64,000 nucleotides of DNA, taken from the NCBI RefSeq assembly GCF_918797505.1, contig NC_092801.1, forward strand, positions 20,460,116-20,524,115, given 5' to 3'. This stretch comes from Bemisia tabaci (taxonomy: Eukaryota; Arthropoda; Insecta; Hemiptera; Aleyrodidae). The position numbers and the translations under genes are program-made. The stretch's first letter is position 1; each line of letters opens with the position of its first letter. Positions 51,802 to 63,997 of the stretch are shown here, piece after piece. The notes below the pieces were generated by a model. That model made no database searches, was not told the DNA's origin, and was given only the letters and a program-made list of their open reading frames with translations.

Positions 51802-52948
51802 TCTTACGCGGTCAACAAGGAAATAGTGATAAAGACGTCTACATTAAATATCTCGTTACCCGTGTATATAATACTGTAAACATGATAGTTTCTCAACTGT
51901 TTTTTATATTATTTAATTTTTCTATTTTTTTAAGCTGTTTTCTTAGATTTACTTTTAAGAGCGAATAGACATACTGTAATTATAATTGAGGTAGGTAGTT
52001 TTGTAAACAATGACTCTTAATTCCTCGCAAATTTTTAATATAAGTAAACTGCAATCCGATCACCACACCGTGGTGAAAATTCCCTAACAATCTTGACGTA
52101 TTTAACTTCGCAAAATATAAAATTCTCCGATGAACAAATCGAAAATTGCTTGAAAGAGAGTTCCACGGTATGTACCGCTTGTGGGAAGCCGATTTATAGC
52201 GTCGAGCAAGTACTTTAACGTAAAAATTAAAAAGGGAAAATGGATTTTTTGTAAAATTTTGTTGATTATACGTAACTTTTTTCAATTTTTAATTTTTTTC
52301 TCTATTCCATGATAGAGGATCAACTCCTATAAAACGCTCTTTTAGAAGCAATTCGTAATCATATAAAGTAAAACAAAATTAATAACTCTTATGATAGTTT
52401 CCTCAGAAAGTCAAATCGAGTATACGCTAAAAACAACCCGCTCGATTCAAATATTTTCAAGCCTAAAAAAATAGGCTGCCGAAACCTTCTTATCCAGCCT
52501 TTCCAACAAGTCAACCAGTTAGTGTACTTATTCGTGCAAGGTCACTAGCTATGGTCAATTTTCATCGATCTAATTTAAATTACATAGTTGCAGCTTCGCT
52601 CATTTTATTCTTCAAATGTGTAAAAGGCAAAATTTAAAAATTAAGACAGTAAGGCACAATATTTGTGATTAATTAACTTTTGATTAAGCCTTAAGATTGT
52701 ACTTTTCTGTGCTTCTGCGTGTCTGTTGTATGTCCGCAAAATGTGGAGTTAAGTTCGACTTCTCCATTTGCTTTCTCAGAATAAAGGAACCTCATCCTCT
52801 AATTTTTTTTCTTGCCCTTTCCTCCCACGAAACGTGTCCGTTATTTTTTTAGGGTGGCGGGGGAGTATAGTTCCATCGAAGGAAGGGAAGAAGGAGATTC
52901 ATCGAACAACATTTAAATCTCGAGTTACGTTAGGAGTTACTTTCAGTA
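51802..52948. other. Unassigned AT-rich DNA
   Basis: More than 1.1 kb without repeats recognised. The 101-codon minus ORF (51980-52285) has no recognisable domain. It could be 3' untranslated DNA if 51777 is a real exon. Confidence 0.4.
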
Positions 52949-53362
52949 CACCTGAACAAAAAAATCTCGGTGTATTTACTAAGAAAAGGGTAAAATTACC
53001 AAGAATTCAGGGTTCTATTTGATCCCAGTTTTTTCTTGGTAAAATTACCATTTATGGAATGGGTAATTTTACCGAGAAATCTTGGTAAAATTATTGAACT
53101 TTCTCGGTAATTTTACTGAACCTTGGTAAAAACGCCAATATTTTTTATCGACTGCGGTAGAATTACCGAGATAAAATGGCAAAGTTACCGGGAATTGATT
53201 ACCAATAAAAGTGGTATTCTTACCTGAAAAAACAGTAAAAATACCGGTTTTTAGGTAAGCTTACCAGTCTGTCTTGGTAAAATTACCAATAATGGTAAAA
53301 AAAGTGAGATGGTAAAGGTACCAACGGACCTTGGTAAAAACGCCGAGAATTTTTTTTCAGTG
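52949..53362. mobile_element. FB2 foldback copy
   Basis: 414 bp. The left tip CACCTGAACAAAAAAATC is slightly altered; the right is TTTTTTTTCAGTG. TA flanks both sides. Confidence 0.85.
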
Positions 53363-53414
53363 TAATTTCCTTTGAACAGATCGTGTTCCCCGTAAAATGT
53401 TGATGAGCGACACG

Positions 53415-53643
53415 ATGGGCTTAGAGTACAAGGCGCATAAGTGCAGTGTTTGTTATTTTGAGAAATTAGTGTTTGAAGTTTCCAAATCACATGGATCCTT
53501 CGGGCGGAAAGAAAGTTCAAACTGACTTTTTGATGCTTAAAAATTAGAAATTGGGAGAGAATTTTTCACGGAATATGCACGAAGACTGGTTTTTTCAAAT
53601 TTTTCAAAAACTGCACATACGCGCCTTGTCCTCCAAGCCCCTC
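53415..53643. mobile_element. Foldback (GACAAGGCGC arms)
   Basis: Left GGGCTTAGAGTACAAGGCGC and right GCGCCTTGTCCTCCAAGCCC are inverted. One arm also occurs at 10316-10350. Confidence 0.65.
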
Positions 53644-56600
53644 ACATGTATCATTGTATCATAGTGCTTTTGTCAAGTGGTTTTTTCTATTTTAGACAGG
53701 ATATTAAATGTGGAACTATAACGCCAATCGAAAAAAAAGAGGAAGAAAAAAAAAATTGGTCAATTTAATGCAATTAATCGTCCTCCAAGCTGCATTTTGA
53801 ACGACATTTTCGGGGTAGGTAACGACAGACATATTTGTTGCAAGGCTCTTTTTCACAGATGTTTTTCGTTAATAAATCTGGGATTTTTTCACAAATAATT
53901 AAGTTTTTCAGCTACTGTCCAACAAGAAATTATGAAAACTTTTCTTATTAAAATGATATATTTTCAAAAAGAAAAATAAACGATCTAAGGTTAGTCATAA
54001 CATAACATGAGGATTAAACAAAACAAAATATACATCAAAGAAATATGTACATCTTGGGAACAAAGTAGGTAAGTTAAATATACATCCCACTTACATCCAG
54101 AAAATTACACATACTTAAAACTAGCACTTTAATGAAATGAACGGAAGTTATATAAGTACAAATGTGACATTAAATATTAAAAGCTGAGGCCTTAAAATTG
54201 GAGGTAAATCCAAAATTTTAGATACGAGCGTTAGTGCAAGTGATCACTATTGAAACTGGGAGACATCGAAAAAGTGAGGAATCAAAGACTTTACAAAAAA
54301 AAGAGAAAAACCAATATCACAGCACCTTTTTGGCCAGAAAGTCCAGTATATAAAGTTAAACGGGGAAATAAGATTTCATATCCGAGCTTTACTTCTACAT
54401 ACAAGGAAAGTGTTCATTTTACCCCTTCCTTTTTTCTGAATTCGTCGAAGTCTGTTTTAAAATTATAAACATGATGACTGCTTTTAGAAACCGACAGAAA
54501 AGTACATAAGACAGGTCGAAAGATACAGAGGAAAGAAGTAAAGTTTACACTGGGGTTGGAAAAATTTAAAGCAATGCAATTACTTTGCCTTCTTTCATTT
54601 TAATTGAAAAAAAAGTTGTTCTGTGGTAAAAAAAAGAAATAAAAATCGTCAAGTGTTGCACCGAATGGCAAGACGGCCTTTGTTAAAAGGACAAGGAGTT
54701 ACGCTCCTGAATTTTCATGCTTCACTTCATTTAGTAATCGAACTCTACGGCAAGGTGTTCTCTGACGAAAAAAATCAAAAAGTAAATCAGTTCGTATGAA
54801 ACAAAATCCATTATATTATTTTGTACAAAGAGATAATGCCGAGGAAGAGAGGGATAAGTGACCGTTAATTTAATTTAGATTAACTCACACCAAAGAAAAA
54901 TCCATTGAGTCCTGGCATTAATTTCAACAAACGTATCTTATTATATGGCTTGAGAAAGCGCTCAAAAATAATTGAACATCATGTCATGCAATTTTTCATC
55001 GAAGTCCGGGATTAGACGAATGATGGCATTTAATTTTTTACATCAATTATAGCACCGATTGCGAGAAAAGACTCCTCCTTTTTAACAGAATTTAATCTCG
55101 TTTTGGTCTCGATAGAAAACCAGTCGAAGTGCGACTACCTAAAATCTAAATTTGTCTTTATCAAACATGTGATTACAGAAGGGATGCGCTGATGATTATT
55201 TTATTGGTCCCTTTATTAGGTTGGGTCCAATTACATTTTTATATAATCTTACCCTGCTTAGCGGAGGAGAAATTGTCCAAAGAAAAAAGAGGTAACAATG
55301 AAAACAGAAAAAATGGGTAGTTCCTCTACCCAAAAAAACAATGTAGCTCACGATTCAGAAACATTACAAAAACTGTTCCTTCCACATGAGCTACCTAGAA
55401 CGATTATTTAACTGGTAACAATAAGGACCCGTCTTAATGCGTCGTTCCCCGAACGAAGGAACATAACTCCATTCCAAGGTTGCAAAATTGGCTTAAAAAA
55501 TTCAATTTTTTTACAAGAATGTATCTGTGAAATTTGTGTTCAAAATTTGTCTGATTTTTGCATGAGATCAGGATAAAAATCAGGGAATTTTCAATTAGAA
55601 ATACTAAAGATTCTCCTCGTAACAATGCAATTTGGAAAGGGGAATTTGGCAACATTGAAATATACTTGCGTCTTTTCGCTAGAGAAACGACGAATGTACC
55701 CTGAGAAACGACCGAGACGCAGCCATATAATTCATTTTTACTTTCTATAGTCAAATTTTCGATTAAATTAAAATCAAAACATGTCGTGCATCAGGAGGAA
55801 AAAATATCGACTTGCATACTTCTGAATGAAAGCTTGGATTTTAAACGGTACACAAACTTCTCTTGAATGAACGATTCCTTTCCTGGCAAAAAGAAAAGAG
55901 GAATAAGAGGAAGATAGAGGAGGAAAAACATGGCACATACGGTAGCAATTCTTTTAAATATTACGTTAACAACAGAACATAAGTTGGAGATTCAAGTTCT
56001 TGAAACATTATCAAGGACATGCTATATTTCTTTTAAATTTTCGATACATTGCTCTCAGCATTGTCTGGGTCGTTTAAGATGGAGTTTGAAAATAAGTATA
56101 CAACACCAAAAATTAAGTACCGTAGTTCAAAAATAGCTTATGTATCAAATCCGATCTTCATTCTCTAATCTTGGCATTTGGTTACACAAATTGGCCAACT
56201 ATCCCCTTTCCTTGGTATCATTAGGACTATCTGAGGCGATAAAAATCTGCCAAGATAAATTTCACGAAAAAGAAAACCACCCTCTACAAAAAAATAACAA
56301 TCCTCCACGAGAAGCATGTGTCTACTTTTTGAACTACCCTTTTTACTATAAAAGAGGGCAGAAGTTTTACCAAACTTGGCACGATGAACATCAGGGTACT
56401 TAAATATGAAACGGGTTTCCTTCGAGGGAGAATATCGAATTTTCATGCTGGCCATATAAAGGAGAGAAATGGGGCATGCATCGGAAAGCGTCTTGAAAGA
56501 TTAAGTTTTCGGAGATTCATGGGTCCATTGGTTGAACGACGCACTGTGTAGTAATTGAACAAAGGCATGTTGGATTTATTCGGATGAGAATTACTGAGAA

Positions 56601-57005
56601 ACTCTCATACAGAATTTGGTTAAGTGTTTACATTATTTTAATGGGGCTGTTGCATGATCCTAGAATTGCTTAATAAAAACGTGTGACTTATGTAACTTTT
56701 GGCCAGGAACACGTTTCGGAGCTTATAAAAGCTCAAAACAGCTTTTTTGACTGACAAAAAGAATCTTAAAGTTATGGGGATGAGAAGAACGTTTCTTCAG
56801 TCTATTTTCATCATATTTCTAAAGAGTCCATCCTATTCTGTATGGACCGCGATACTTGAACAATCCGAAATTCAGCGTTACGGATTTTATGAATGACTCT
56901 TAGCAGCCCAGTTTTGATACTCATCACTACTTTTGGTTTTAAAGCATTACCACGAGCACCTGTGAAATTAATTTTTTTTTAAAAAAAAAAGGGTTAAAGA
57001 AAATT
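53644..57005. other. Mostly unique AT-rich DNA with one F10 copy
   Basis: About 3.4 kb where none of the window's other families recurs except F10 at 55436-55690. The ORFs (such as 54250-54468, 55930-56136 and 56140-56403) have no recognisable domain or splice context. It could be intron or untranslated DNA of a neighbouring gene. Confidence 0.4.
55436..55690. mobile_element. F10 MITE
   Basis: Left end CCCCGAACGAAGGAACATAA and CCATTCCAAGGTTGC; right end GGCAACATTGAAATATACTT and CTAGAGAAACGACG. The ends are roughly inverted. Confidence 0.55.
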
Positions 57006-57212
57006 TTCCTAACAGTAAATTGTATTTTATGTGACTTCTATGAGGGAGGAAAAATTGGCGAGTATGATGAAGTCTCAGCTTCCGCCGTGTTCAGAGACCC
57101 ATTGATGATAATTTCTCCCATTCCCCCGCTTAAAATTATCACCACAAGCACCTTCCGGCAGGATAACAAAAAATGGACAATGAACATCAATTCAACTTTA
57201 AGCTCAACCATA
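57006..57212. other. Unassigned DNA
   Basis: No feature recognised. Confidence 0.4.
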
Positions 57213-57470
57213 CTGCCGTGCTGAGGAAGAACGCCGTATGAGCCATCGGACGTTGCCAAATTTCCCTCGATAAATACCGAATTCGCAGGGAAAATAATGA
57301 AGATTTTTCCCGGAAATTTTCAGACAATATCGTTCGCAATTCAATCTAAAATATCTAAAAATCTCACAGAAAAATATGCATGAGCGTCGTCAAAAACACA
57401 CGTTTCATCAAGGGAAGTTAAAATTTGGCAACTCTCGAATGTTCATACGGCGTTCTTCCTTAGCACGGCA
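57213..57470. mobile_element. M3 MITE copy
   Basis: Ends CTGCCGTGCTGAGGAAG and TTCCTTAGCACGGCA. CCATA occurs on both sides, which may be a 5-bp duplication with the last G lost. Confidence 0.85.
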
Positions 57471-57814
57471 CCATAGCTCAATACTTCAAAAAGGAGACTG
57501 ATCACTCGACATGGGAACCCGAGGTATGGAGCCGTTTTATTAAGAACCACTTCAATGCCTCGCAGCTCGCTTGGAGTTGCGCGGTTTTAGGCGAAAGCGG
57601 CAACATGTCGGCCCAAATATTTAATCCGATATCGAAGCCAGCCATCTGTGAGAGCTCTCAGCGATCAAGATCGCGCAGAGGGCTTTTCCCTTTAAAAACC
57701 CCCAATAATTTCGTTTGATTTACTGAAATGGATCGGGGGCTCCGTTCGTGCTCCTCATCGCTCTCGAGAGGCCACGCTCAAAATCGACCGGAACTGGGTC
57801 ACGTCGACGTTCCG
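57471..57814. other. Unassigned DNA
   Basis: GC-richer near 57550-57790. No gene recognised. Confidence 0.4.
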
Positions 57815-58625
57815 TGCAAAAACAGCCTATGGGCATCCGCGTGTTGCCAAATTTCTCCGAAAGGGATTTCTTAAAAACTTGTGGAATTAGTCACTTCGAA
57901 ATTTTCGGAAAATTTTTCCCGCAATTTTCTCTAGCGTTTAGGGTAATTGGGGTAACACGAAACGAATTTTCGCACAAAAACACCCTATGGGCATCCGCGT
58001 GTTGCCAAACTTCTTCAAAAGAGATTTCTTAAAAACTCGTGAAATTATTCACTTCGAAGTTTTCGGAAAATTTTTCTCGCAATTTTCTCTAGCGTTTAGG
58101 GTAACTGGGGTAGCACGAAACGAATTGCCGTACAAAACACCCGATGGGCATCCGCGTGTGGCCAAATTTCTTCAAATAAAAAGAAATTTCTTAAAAACTC
58201 GTGAAATTATTCACTTCGAATTTTTCGGAAAATTTTACTCGCAATTTTCTCTAGCGTTTAGGGTAGTTCGAGGGAAAAGCTTATACATTTCCTCAAAAAT
58301 AAATATTTTGTAGTGCGGGATTTGGCAACGTTACAATGTTCATACGGCGTTTTTATTTAGCTTTGCAGTACACTTATAGGTATCATGAAATGTGTTTCCA
58401 CGCGAAAACGCCCTATGGGCATCCGCGTGTTGCCAAATTTCTTCGAATATAAAGGAATTTCTTGGAAACTGGTCAAATTATTCACTTCTTTTTCTCGCAA
58501 TTTTCTCTAGCGTTTAGGGTAGTTCGAGGGAAAAGCTTATACATTTCCTCAAAAATAAATATTTAGTCGTGCGGGATTTGGCAACGTTACAATGTTCATA
58601 CGGCGTTTTTATTTAGCTTTGCAGC
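57815..58625. repeat. 158-bp tandem expansion with MITE-like ends
   Basis: The unit starts CTATGGGCATCCGCGTGTTG and contains AATTTTCTCTAGCGTTTAGG. It begins at 57831, 57989 and 58146, then at 58417 after a longer block. Two blocks end with ATGTTCATACGGCG and TTTATTTAGCTTTGCAG, like a relative of M3. It may be an element whose body was amplified. Confidence 0.7.
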
Positions 58626-58714
58626 ACACTTCTCTGTATCACGAAACGGGTTGCCGTGGTATGGCTGAAACATACCCCGGATTGGGAGGGTGTTTAAGAG
58701 TTATATTTCCATGG

Positions 58715-58965
58715 GCGGAATACATCATTTAGTCGATTCATGCCAATTTTAAACAATCAACAAAATGAGCTCCGTGTGTCAGAAAGATAGGCAGTATGCG
58801 ATATAATGAAAAATTGCATCTTATTTCAATTTTATTCCAGTGAGTTTCAATAAATGGGGCCCCTTCAAATAGGAGCTAGGCAACATACACAACACTCACT
58901 GGAATTGCAACATTAATACAATGTTTTTGCTTCTTACTGCAGTCTGTGCTAATTGGGTGGTTAAT
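58715..58965. mobile_element. F11 right-arm fragment
   Basis: It matches 45995-46240, with AACAATCAACAAAATGAGC, GGGGCCCCTTCAAATAGGAG and CTAGGCAACATACACAAC. Confidence 0.75.
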
Positions 58966-59298
58966 ATGCAACTTGTGAGTGGAGATTTGGCAACATCGAA
59001 ATGGAGTTACGTTCTTTCTTACGAAATTCTTTAAAAGAGCCACCCTCAAAGCTACGTTTAGTGACGCGGATGGAGGGAATCCCGAGGGATTTGACATCAT
59101 CGACCGGGCCACCCTTAAGATGCGATTATGTCGACGAACTCTCACGAGTTATGACTCGTGGAGCAGAGCGCACGGGGGCCCGAAATTGCTTTGATGTCAC
59201 GCGTGATCCAGACCCGCCCCGTTAAAACTGGGGTAGTAAATAGAGATACTATTGATACTATCGATTTATGTCCTGCTCATGATAGGTATAATACAATT
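58966..59298. other. Unassigned DNA
   Basis: The start resembles an F10 end (GGCAACATCGAAATGGAG, TTACGTTCTTTCTT). The overlapping ORFs have no recognisable domain. Confidence 0.4.
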
Positions 59299-59676
59299 GG
59301 ACGTATTTATGCGAAAAGGAGATATGTGGAAGTGGAAAGATGGGGTGTGCTCGTTAGTGGTCGGGCCATAAGAATGAATGGGGAATATTGTGCGCCAGTG
59401 ACGTCAGCGGCAATGAGTGCGCACTCTAACGACGGGGAGATGGTCGTCGGGGCGCTGTAACTCGTGAGCCCTGTGCACAAGGCTCTCTTGCCATGCCCGC
59501 GGCTCATGAGTTAGCATATTTTGCCGTTTAGCTCCTTTTGATTTAATAGAAAATCCCGCTTCTCAATTTTCTCAAAAGGAGCTATATCCACTGACCACAT
59601 TGTTTCTTATGACCCAACTAACGAGCACACCCCATCTTTCCACTTGCACATATCTCCTTTTAGCATAAATACGTCC
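59299..59676. mobile_element. F6 foldback, AATT duplication
   Basis: 378 bp, ends GGACGTATTTATGCGAAAAG and TTTTAGCATAAATACGTCC, with AATT on both sides. It contains GGGGTGTGCTCGTTAG, GTGACGTCAGCGGC and GAGCCCTGTGCACAAGGCTC as in the 12247 copy. Confidence 0.92.
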
Positions 59677-59707
59677 AATTGAGAATCGATGGTCGACCGA
59701 GTTCGAT

Positions 59708-60046
59708 TCCGATACCCCATAGAGAAAAAAAAGGAGGTGTTTGCATCTTGAGGATTTGTACCCACCTACGTCATCAATGTAAACAAGACGCTCGTTGAGG
59801 GTTATGTTGACAATGTAAAAACGGACCATAATGTCCGATTTTTTTACTTAAATCAACTCTTTATATAATTTCAAGCACTTTTTATAGAATGACTTTTTCC
59901 CTTAAATTACACCATTTCCAAGAAAATCGACAGGATAAAAACGTCGCTGTACCCAATGACGTCATCAAAGCTATAGATACTCTATGAAAAATTCCAAGAT
60001 GCCCGAAATACAAGCACCTCCTTTTTTTTCTCTATGCCGATACCCT
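59708..60046. mobile_element. Foldback (CGATACCCCATAGAG ends)
   Basis: Ends CGATACCCCATAGAGAAAAA and TTTTTCTCTATGCCGATACC are only partly mirrored, but GGAGGTG/CACCTCC and GCATCTTG/CAAGATGC continue inside. A 339 bp AT-rich non-coding element. Confidence 0.65.
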
Positions 60047-60189
60047 ACAGCAGACAGGATTCCAGCCCACCTTTACGAGAATCTACTCGAGAGGTAGTAA
60101 GCTGGATTTCGTTCCATGAGTGCGCGAAAGACGAATCCATATTTTATTTCAATAAGCCGTTTTAAGTGTTCATAGAGAGTCCCTTTATA

Positions 60190-61053
60190 CAGTAAAAGCT
60201 CGTTGGGACGAAATACGGTTATGACGAAAATCCGCTTAAGACGAAATTGTTTTCGGTCCCTTGACACTTCCATAAGAGTCAATGTAAAAAAAAATACGGA
60301 TAAGACGAAATTTCGAAATTTTGACCAAAAAAAGACGAAGAAAAATTTCCGATTTTTTGCCTTGAAATTGGGTAAAAACGACAAAAAGGAGCCAATGGAC
60401 CACTAGACAAGGTACGAATTTCAGCATTCTGATACATGTTTCTCAACCAAAATTTCACGTAGAACACGATACGCACAACGAAAATTACCAAAATCAACTC
60501 CTGACGAAGATATTTAATGATTCTTGATGCGTGAAATCAAACCACCCGCTCATGAAAACTCAATGCTCTACGTGATTCACATCGCGCGCTAAATGTTTAT
60601 CATGACAGTCTCTGCGATGTAAAAATCTTCAACTTCAATCTTGACACTTTGGCTCAGCTATAGCAAATTACCAATAGTTTGAACAACACATGGTGGAAAA
60701 TGAACATTGCGATCGATTGAGAAGCTTGCTGAAACCGTTGTAGCGCGCGATTTGACTCACGTAGAGCTTCGAGTTTCTTGTGAGCGGGCAGTTCAAATTC
60801 CTCGTAATCAGTGCGAAATAAAAACGTTAATATCTTCGTTAGAAGTTAATTTCGGTAATTTTCGTAGTGTGAATCGTGTTCTACGTGAAATTCTGGTTAA
60901 GAAACATGTATCAGATTGCTTAAATTCGTACCTTGTCTAGTGGTCCATTCTTAGGGAAAATAGACTTAGAAATAGACTTAGTTAAGACGAAAAGCCGCTT
61001 ATGACGAAAATTTTTTCGGTCCCTTTATTTTTCGTCTCAACGAGCTTTTACTG
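60190..61053. mobile_element. Pogo/Tigger-like MITE with TA duplication
   Basis: Ends CAGTAAAAGCTCGTTGGGAC and the mirrored CGAGCTTTTACTG. TA flanks both sides (60188-60189, 61054-61055). ATGACGAAAAT and AAGACGAAAT words recur inside. CAGTA...CTCG termini are typical of pogo-type elements. No transposase is present. Confidence 0.8.
60395..60947. mobile_element. F7 foldback, innermost layer
   Basis: 553 bp with TGGACCACTAGACAAGGTAC and ACCTTGTCTAGTGGTCCA ends. It is very close to the copies at 35299 and 44295. Confidence 0.9.
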
Positions 61054-61469
61054 TACTGAGAGTAAAGACAATGCGGATACAGTTCTGATTGGTTCCCGTA
61101 CTTTAGGCCTTCACAGTGTCACAAACGGGAATGAAGATTAGATTTTCACCGATTGTAAAGATAATAAACTAGAATGGACCGAGGAATGGGAGGTACGGCA
61201 AGGAACAAATGGAATGAGAGAGGGAACGGAGATAGGGATTCAGGAAAGGGTTGATCAAAGATTACAAAAAACGTCCGATTTATGTAATCTTTATTCCCGT
61301 TTGTGACATCCATAAGCAGCGTTGTCTCGACTCCCTCTATAAAGGGACTCTAGAGATAGTAAGCTGTTGCTTAGGGGCACGCATTTTGAATACTTCAAAT
61401 TTACACTGGAGAAATAGTCACTATTACTTAGTACGTTACACTAGTACGTTCGGAATCTTCAAAAATATA

Positions 61470-61637
61470 AAAAAGCTCTTGTTTTAACCGGATTTTTGCT
61501 AGAATCGATAGACGAGTCTCTTAATTCAACCGGATTTCGTTTTGATTCAAACAAAAATCCGATTGAATCAAGAGTATTTTTTTTGGACAAATTTTATAAG
61601 AGTCTGGACTCAAGATCCGAGAGACTTTTTTTCAGTG
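61470..61637. mobile_element. FB1, right part
   Basis: It keeps TCAACCGGATTTCG, GATTGAATCAAGAGTATT and the right tip TTTTTTTCAGTG. The left tip is lost. Confidence 0.7.
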
Positions 61638-63575
61638 TGGGGTCAAGAACAGGGGTATTTTATTTGGCAGATGCGAGTATAGAAAACGGAAGAGACCCTA
61701 ATGCTTGTAATTCTGCCAGTCAAATTAGAATTAGAATTCAGAATTTAACAAAAATCATATGAAATAACGTGATAATACGGAAAGTGCTACGCACGTAAGG
61801 AGTACGTCGTTCAACCAGGATCAAAAAATTTCAAACTTAAGCAAATTAACGTCGGCAAGTTAGGAATATGAGAGGTGATTCAGGAACAGGCCACATTTTC
61901 AGTTATGTCAGGTTTTACAAAATACAGTGGGTAATAAAAACATTCACGTAACAAAATCGCATTCTCGCGTTAAACAATTGTGTGCGAAAGAAAAAAACAA
62001 CACTTTCGCAAATGGAAACTTCGATTGCTCTAAATTGATCTAATCTCCAAGGATATACACCGAAGGTTTACACCTTTTTACAGCCGTACCTCATACTAAA
62101 CAACAAGTGATTATGTTACTACGTAACATGATTTTTGAGCAACTAGAAGCAAAAGTGATTCACAAAGCTACAGGATTAGAATTTTACTCCTTTATCAATG
62201 CATAGAGTAAAAGCGGGGCTCACTATGATGCTTAAGTTAGAGCCTTTACTTACAAAGGATTTTTCGAAGATACTGGAGGCCGAGTGGCTTGAAAAGAGCA
62301 CCTTTGAAGAAAAGACAATAACGTGGCATCTATGAAATGTTTTGTCCATCGAACAAACTTCTGTCAGTGAGTTGTGATGTCGTAGGGATAAAAAGTAAAT
62401 AGATATCGTCAAATAATGTTACAGCAATTTCGACAAGTAGTTGAGGATTACTAATTGAAGTGATTTGACGAAGAGCTCTTAAGTTTTTTATAATTAAACC
62501 AAACTAATGATCAAATTGCGAATTTTTCTAAAATTTTACTCCTTGATGGATTGCTCGTCAATTTGAAGTCCCAAAATCGTGAGGGCCTCGCATTCTTGTG
62601 AAATACTGCAAAATTTTGGGACAACGTTACATAATTCAAGCGTAAAAAATAGCTAAAGTAACCCTGGAATGATATTCAAGTTTCATACATAATAAAATCC
62701 GAAACTAAATATTTGGAACAGTAGCATTTCAAAAATTACCGAGACAATTTTATTCTATGAGAAAATCAGACTATTTACTTAGGCACTTAACAATATGCCT
62801 GATCTGTCCATTTGACTACGAAATGAAGCAGCGCACTGCACTATAAAATTAAGAAAAAAAGAGCCCCTGCTTCAAATTGTGCGTAAGTAACAGGCACAAT
62901 CTTGAAATAGAAATAGTCGCATCCAGGATATGTGCTCAATTTCGCAAATATTTATTGATTTCCTCATCATATATGCCCGCTTCTGGTAGTAGACAATGCA
63001 CAACTTTAGCTGTAGAATTCCTTGCAAAAAATATCGTTTTGGGTTAAACTGAATGCGGGTTTTGCTGTCGGAGCATACAATAATTTCATTTGTGAAGGCT
63101 TTTAGTAAACTAGCAATTTCAGTATAAAAACACATTTTAGTCTCAATTTGACGCTCGAATCACTTTTGCTTCCTCCGAAAAACACAACTGTCATATGTAG
63201 AACAATTTCCTTAAACTACCGTATAAAACTGTGTAAGATATGCAAATATTATTACACATTTGACAACCTTGTGGAATTTGATTAACTAAATATCGCGAGT
63301 CGCTTACACTAACTTCGGGGGGTAGCGAGGGTTTCCTGGTGAACTCGAGGATTCCGAAAAAATGACCGCTTTACGTTAGGATGAACGATGCTATAGATAC
63401 ATATGTTTCGCAAATTGTGTCTCGGAACCATCGAGCCTTCAGGAACATCAACCCCTCCACTCCACCCCCCGTCGTCCTACACAGCAGGGATGCAGGGAAA
63501 TCCGAGTCGCTGGATCCTGGTCGCTTTCAGAGAGGCGAGAAGGATTTGGAAAGCCTTCGAATTGATTTCACAATC
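61638..63575. other. Mostly unique AT-rich DNA
   Basis: About 1.9 kb without any of the window's repeat families. Short ORFs on both strands carry no recognisable domain. 63381-63600 is GC-richer with overlapping ORFs and is otherwise unassigned. Confidence 0.4.
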
Positions 63576-63997
63576 CTGCCTTGCTCAAAGAAAGCCTTAA
63601 GAGCCTTGAGACGTTGCCATATTTGTTTAAAAAAACGATTTTACAAGGAATAGTGAAAATATTCCTTGAAAATTTTCTGCGCAATTTACCATACAATATC
63701 TAAAAATTTCAAGGATAAATATGCATAGCACACGGCTTCTCTCAGAAGTACATTTTTTATCCGGGGAAAAGCAAAACTTCTGATGTCGTTCTTGTTTCCT
63801 CCAGTACATTGTTAATTTTTCTGGAGAGTTATGAGTATTTTTCCTCGAATTTTCGGATACTACGGATAAAATTGTGAATGAAATTCTGTAAATAATTGGG
63901 AGAAAAATATGCTTAAGTTTTCCAGGAATGACATATTTCATCGAAGGGAATTTAGCGACTTCTGAGGGCTCACACGGCATTTTCCTTAGCACACAGT
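63576..63997. mobile_element. M3-related region at the window end
   Basis: A worn left end (CTGCCTTGCTCAAAG, GAGACGTTGCC) and a right end (GAGGGCTCACACGGC, TTTTCCTTAGCACAC) are 420 bp apart, longer than other M3 copies, so an insertion or a second element lies between. Confidence 0.5.

Larger units (their letters stand above)
60176..61351. mobile_element. F5 element holding two further layers
   Basis: The outer F5 runs from AGAGTCCCTTTATA to TATAAAGGGACTCT. It is split after TTTA by a pogo-like element (60190-61053), which is itself split by F7 (60395-60947). Removing both layers gives CCTTTATA followed by CTGAGAGTAAAGAC, as in other F5 copies. Confidence 0.85.
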
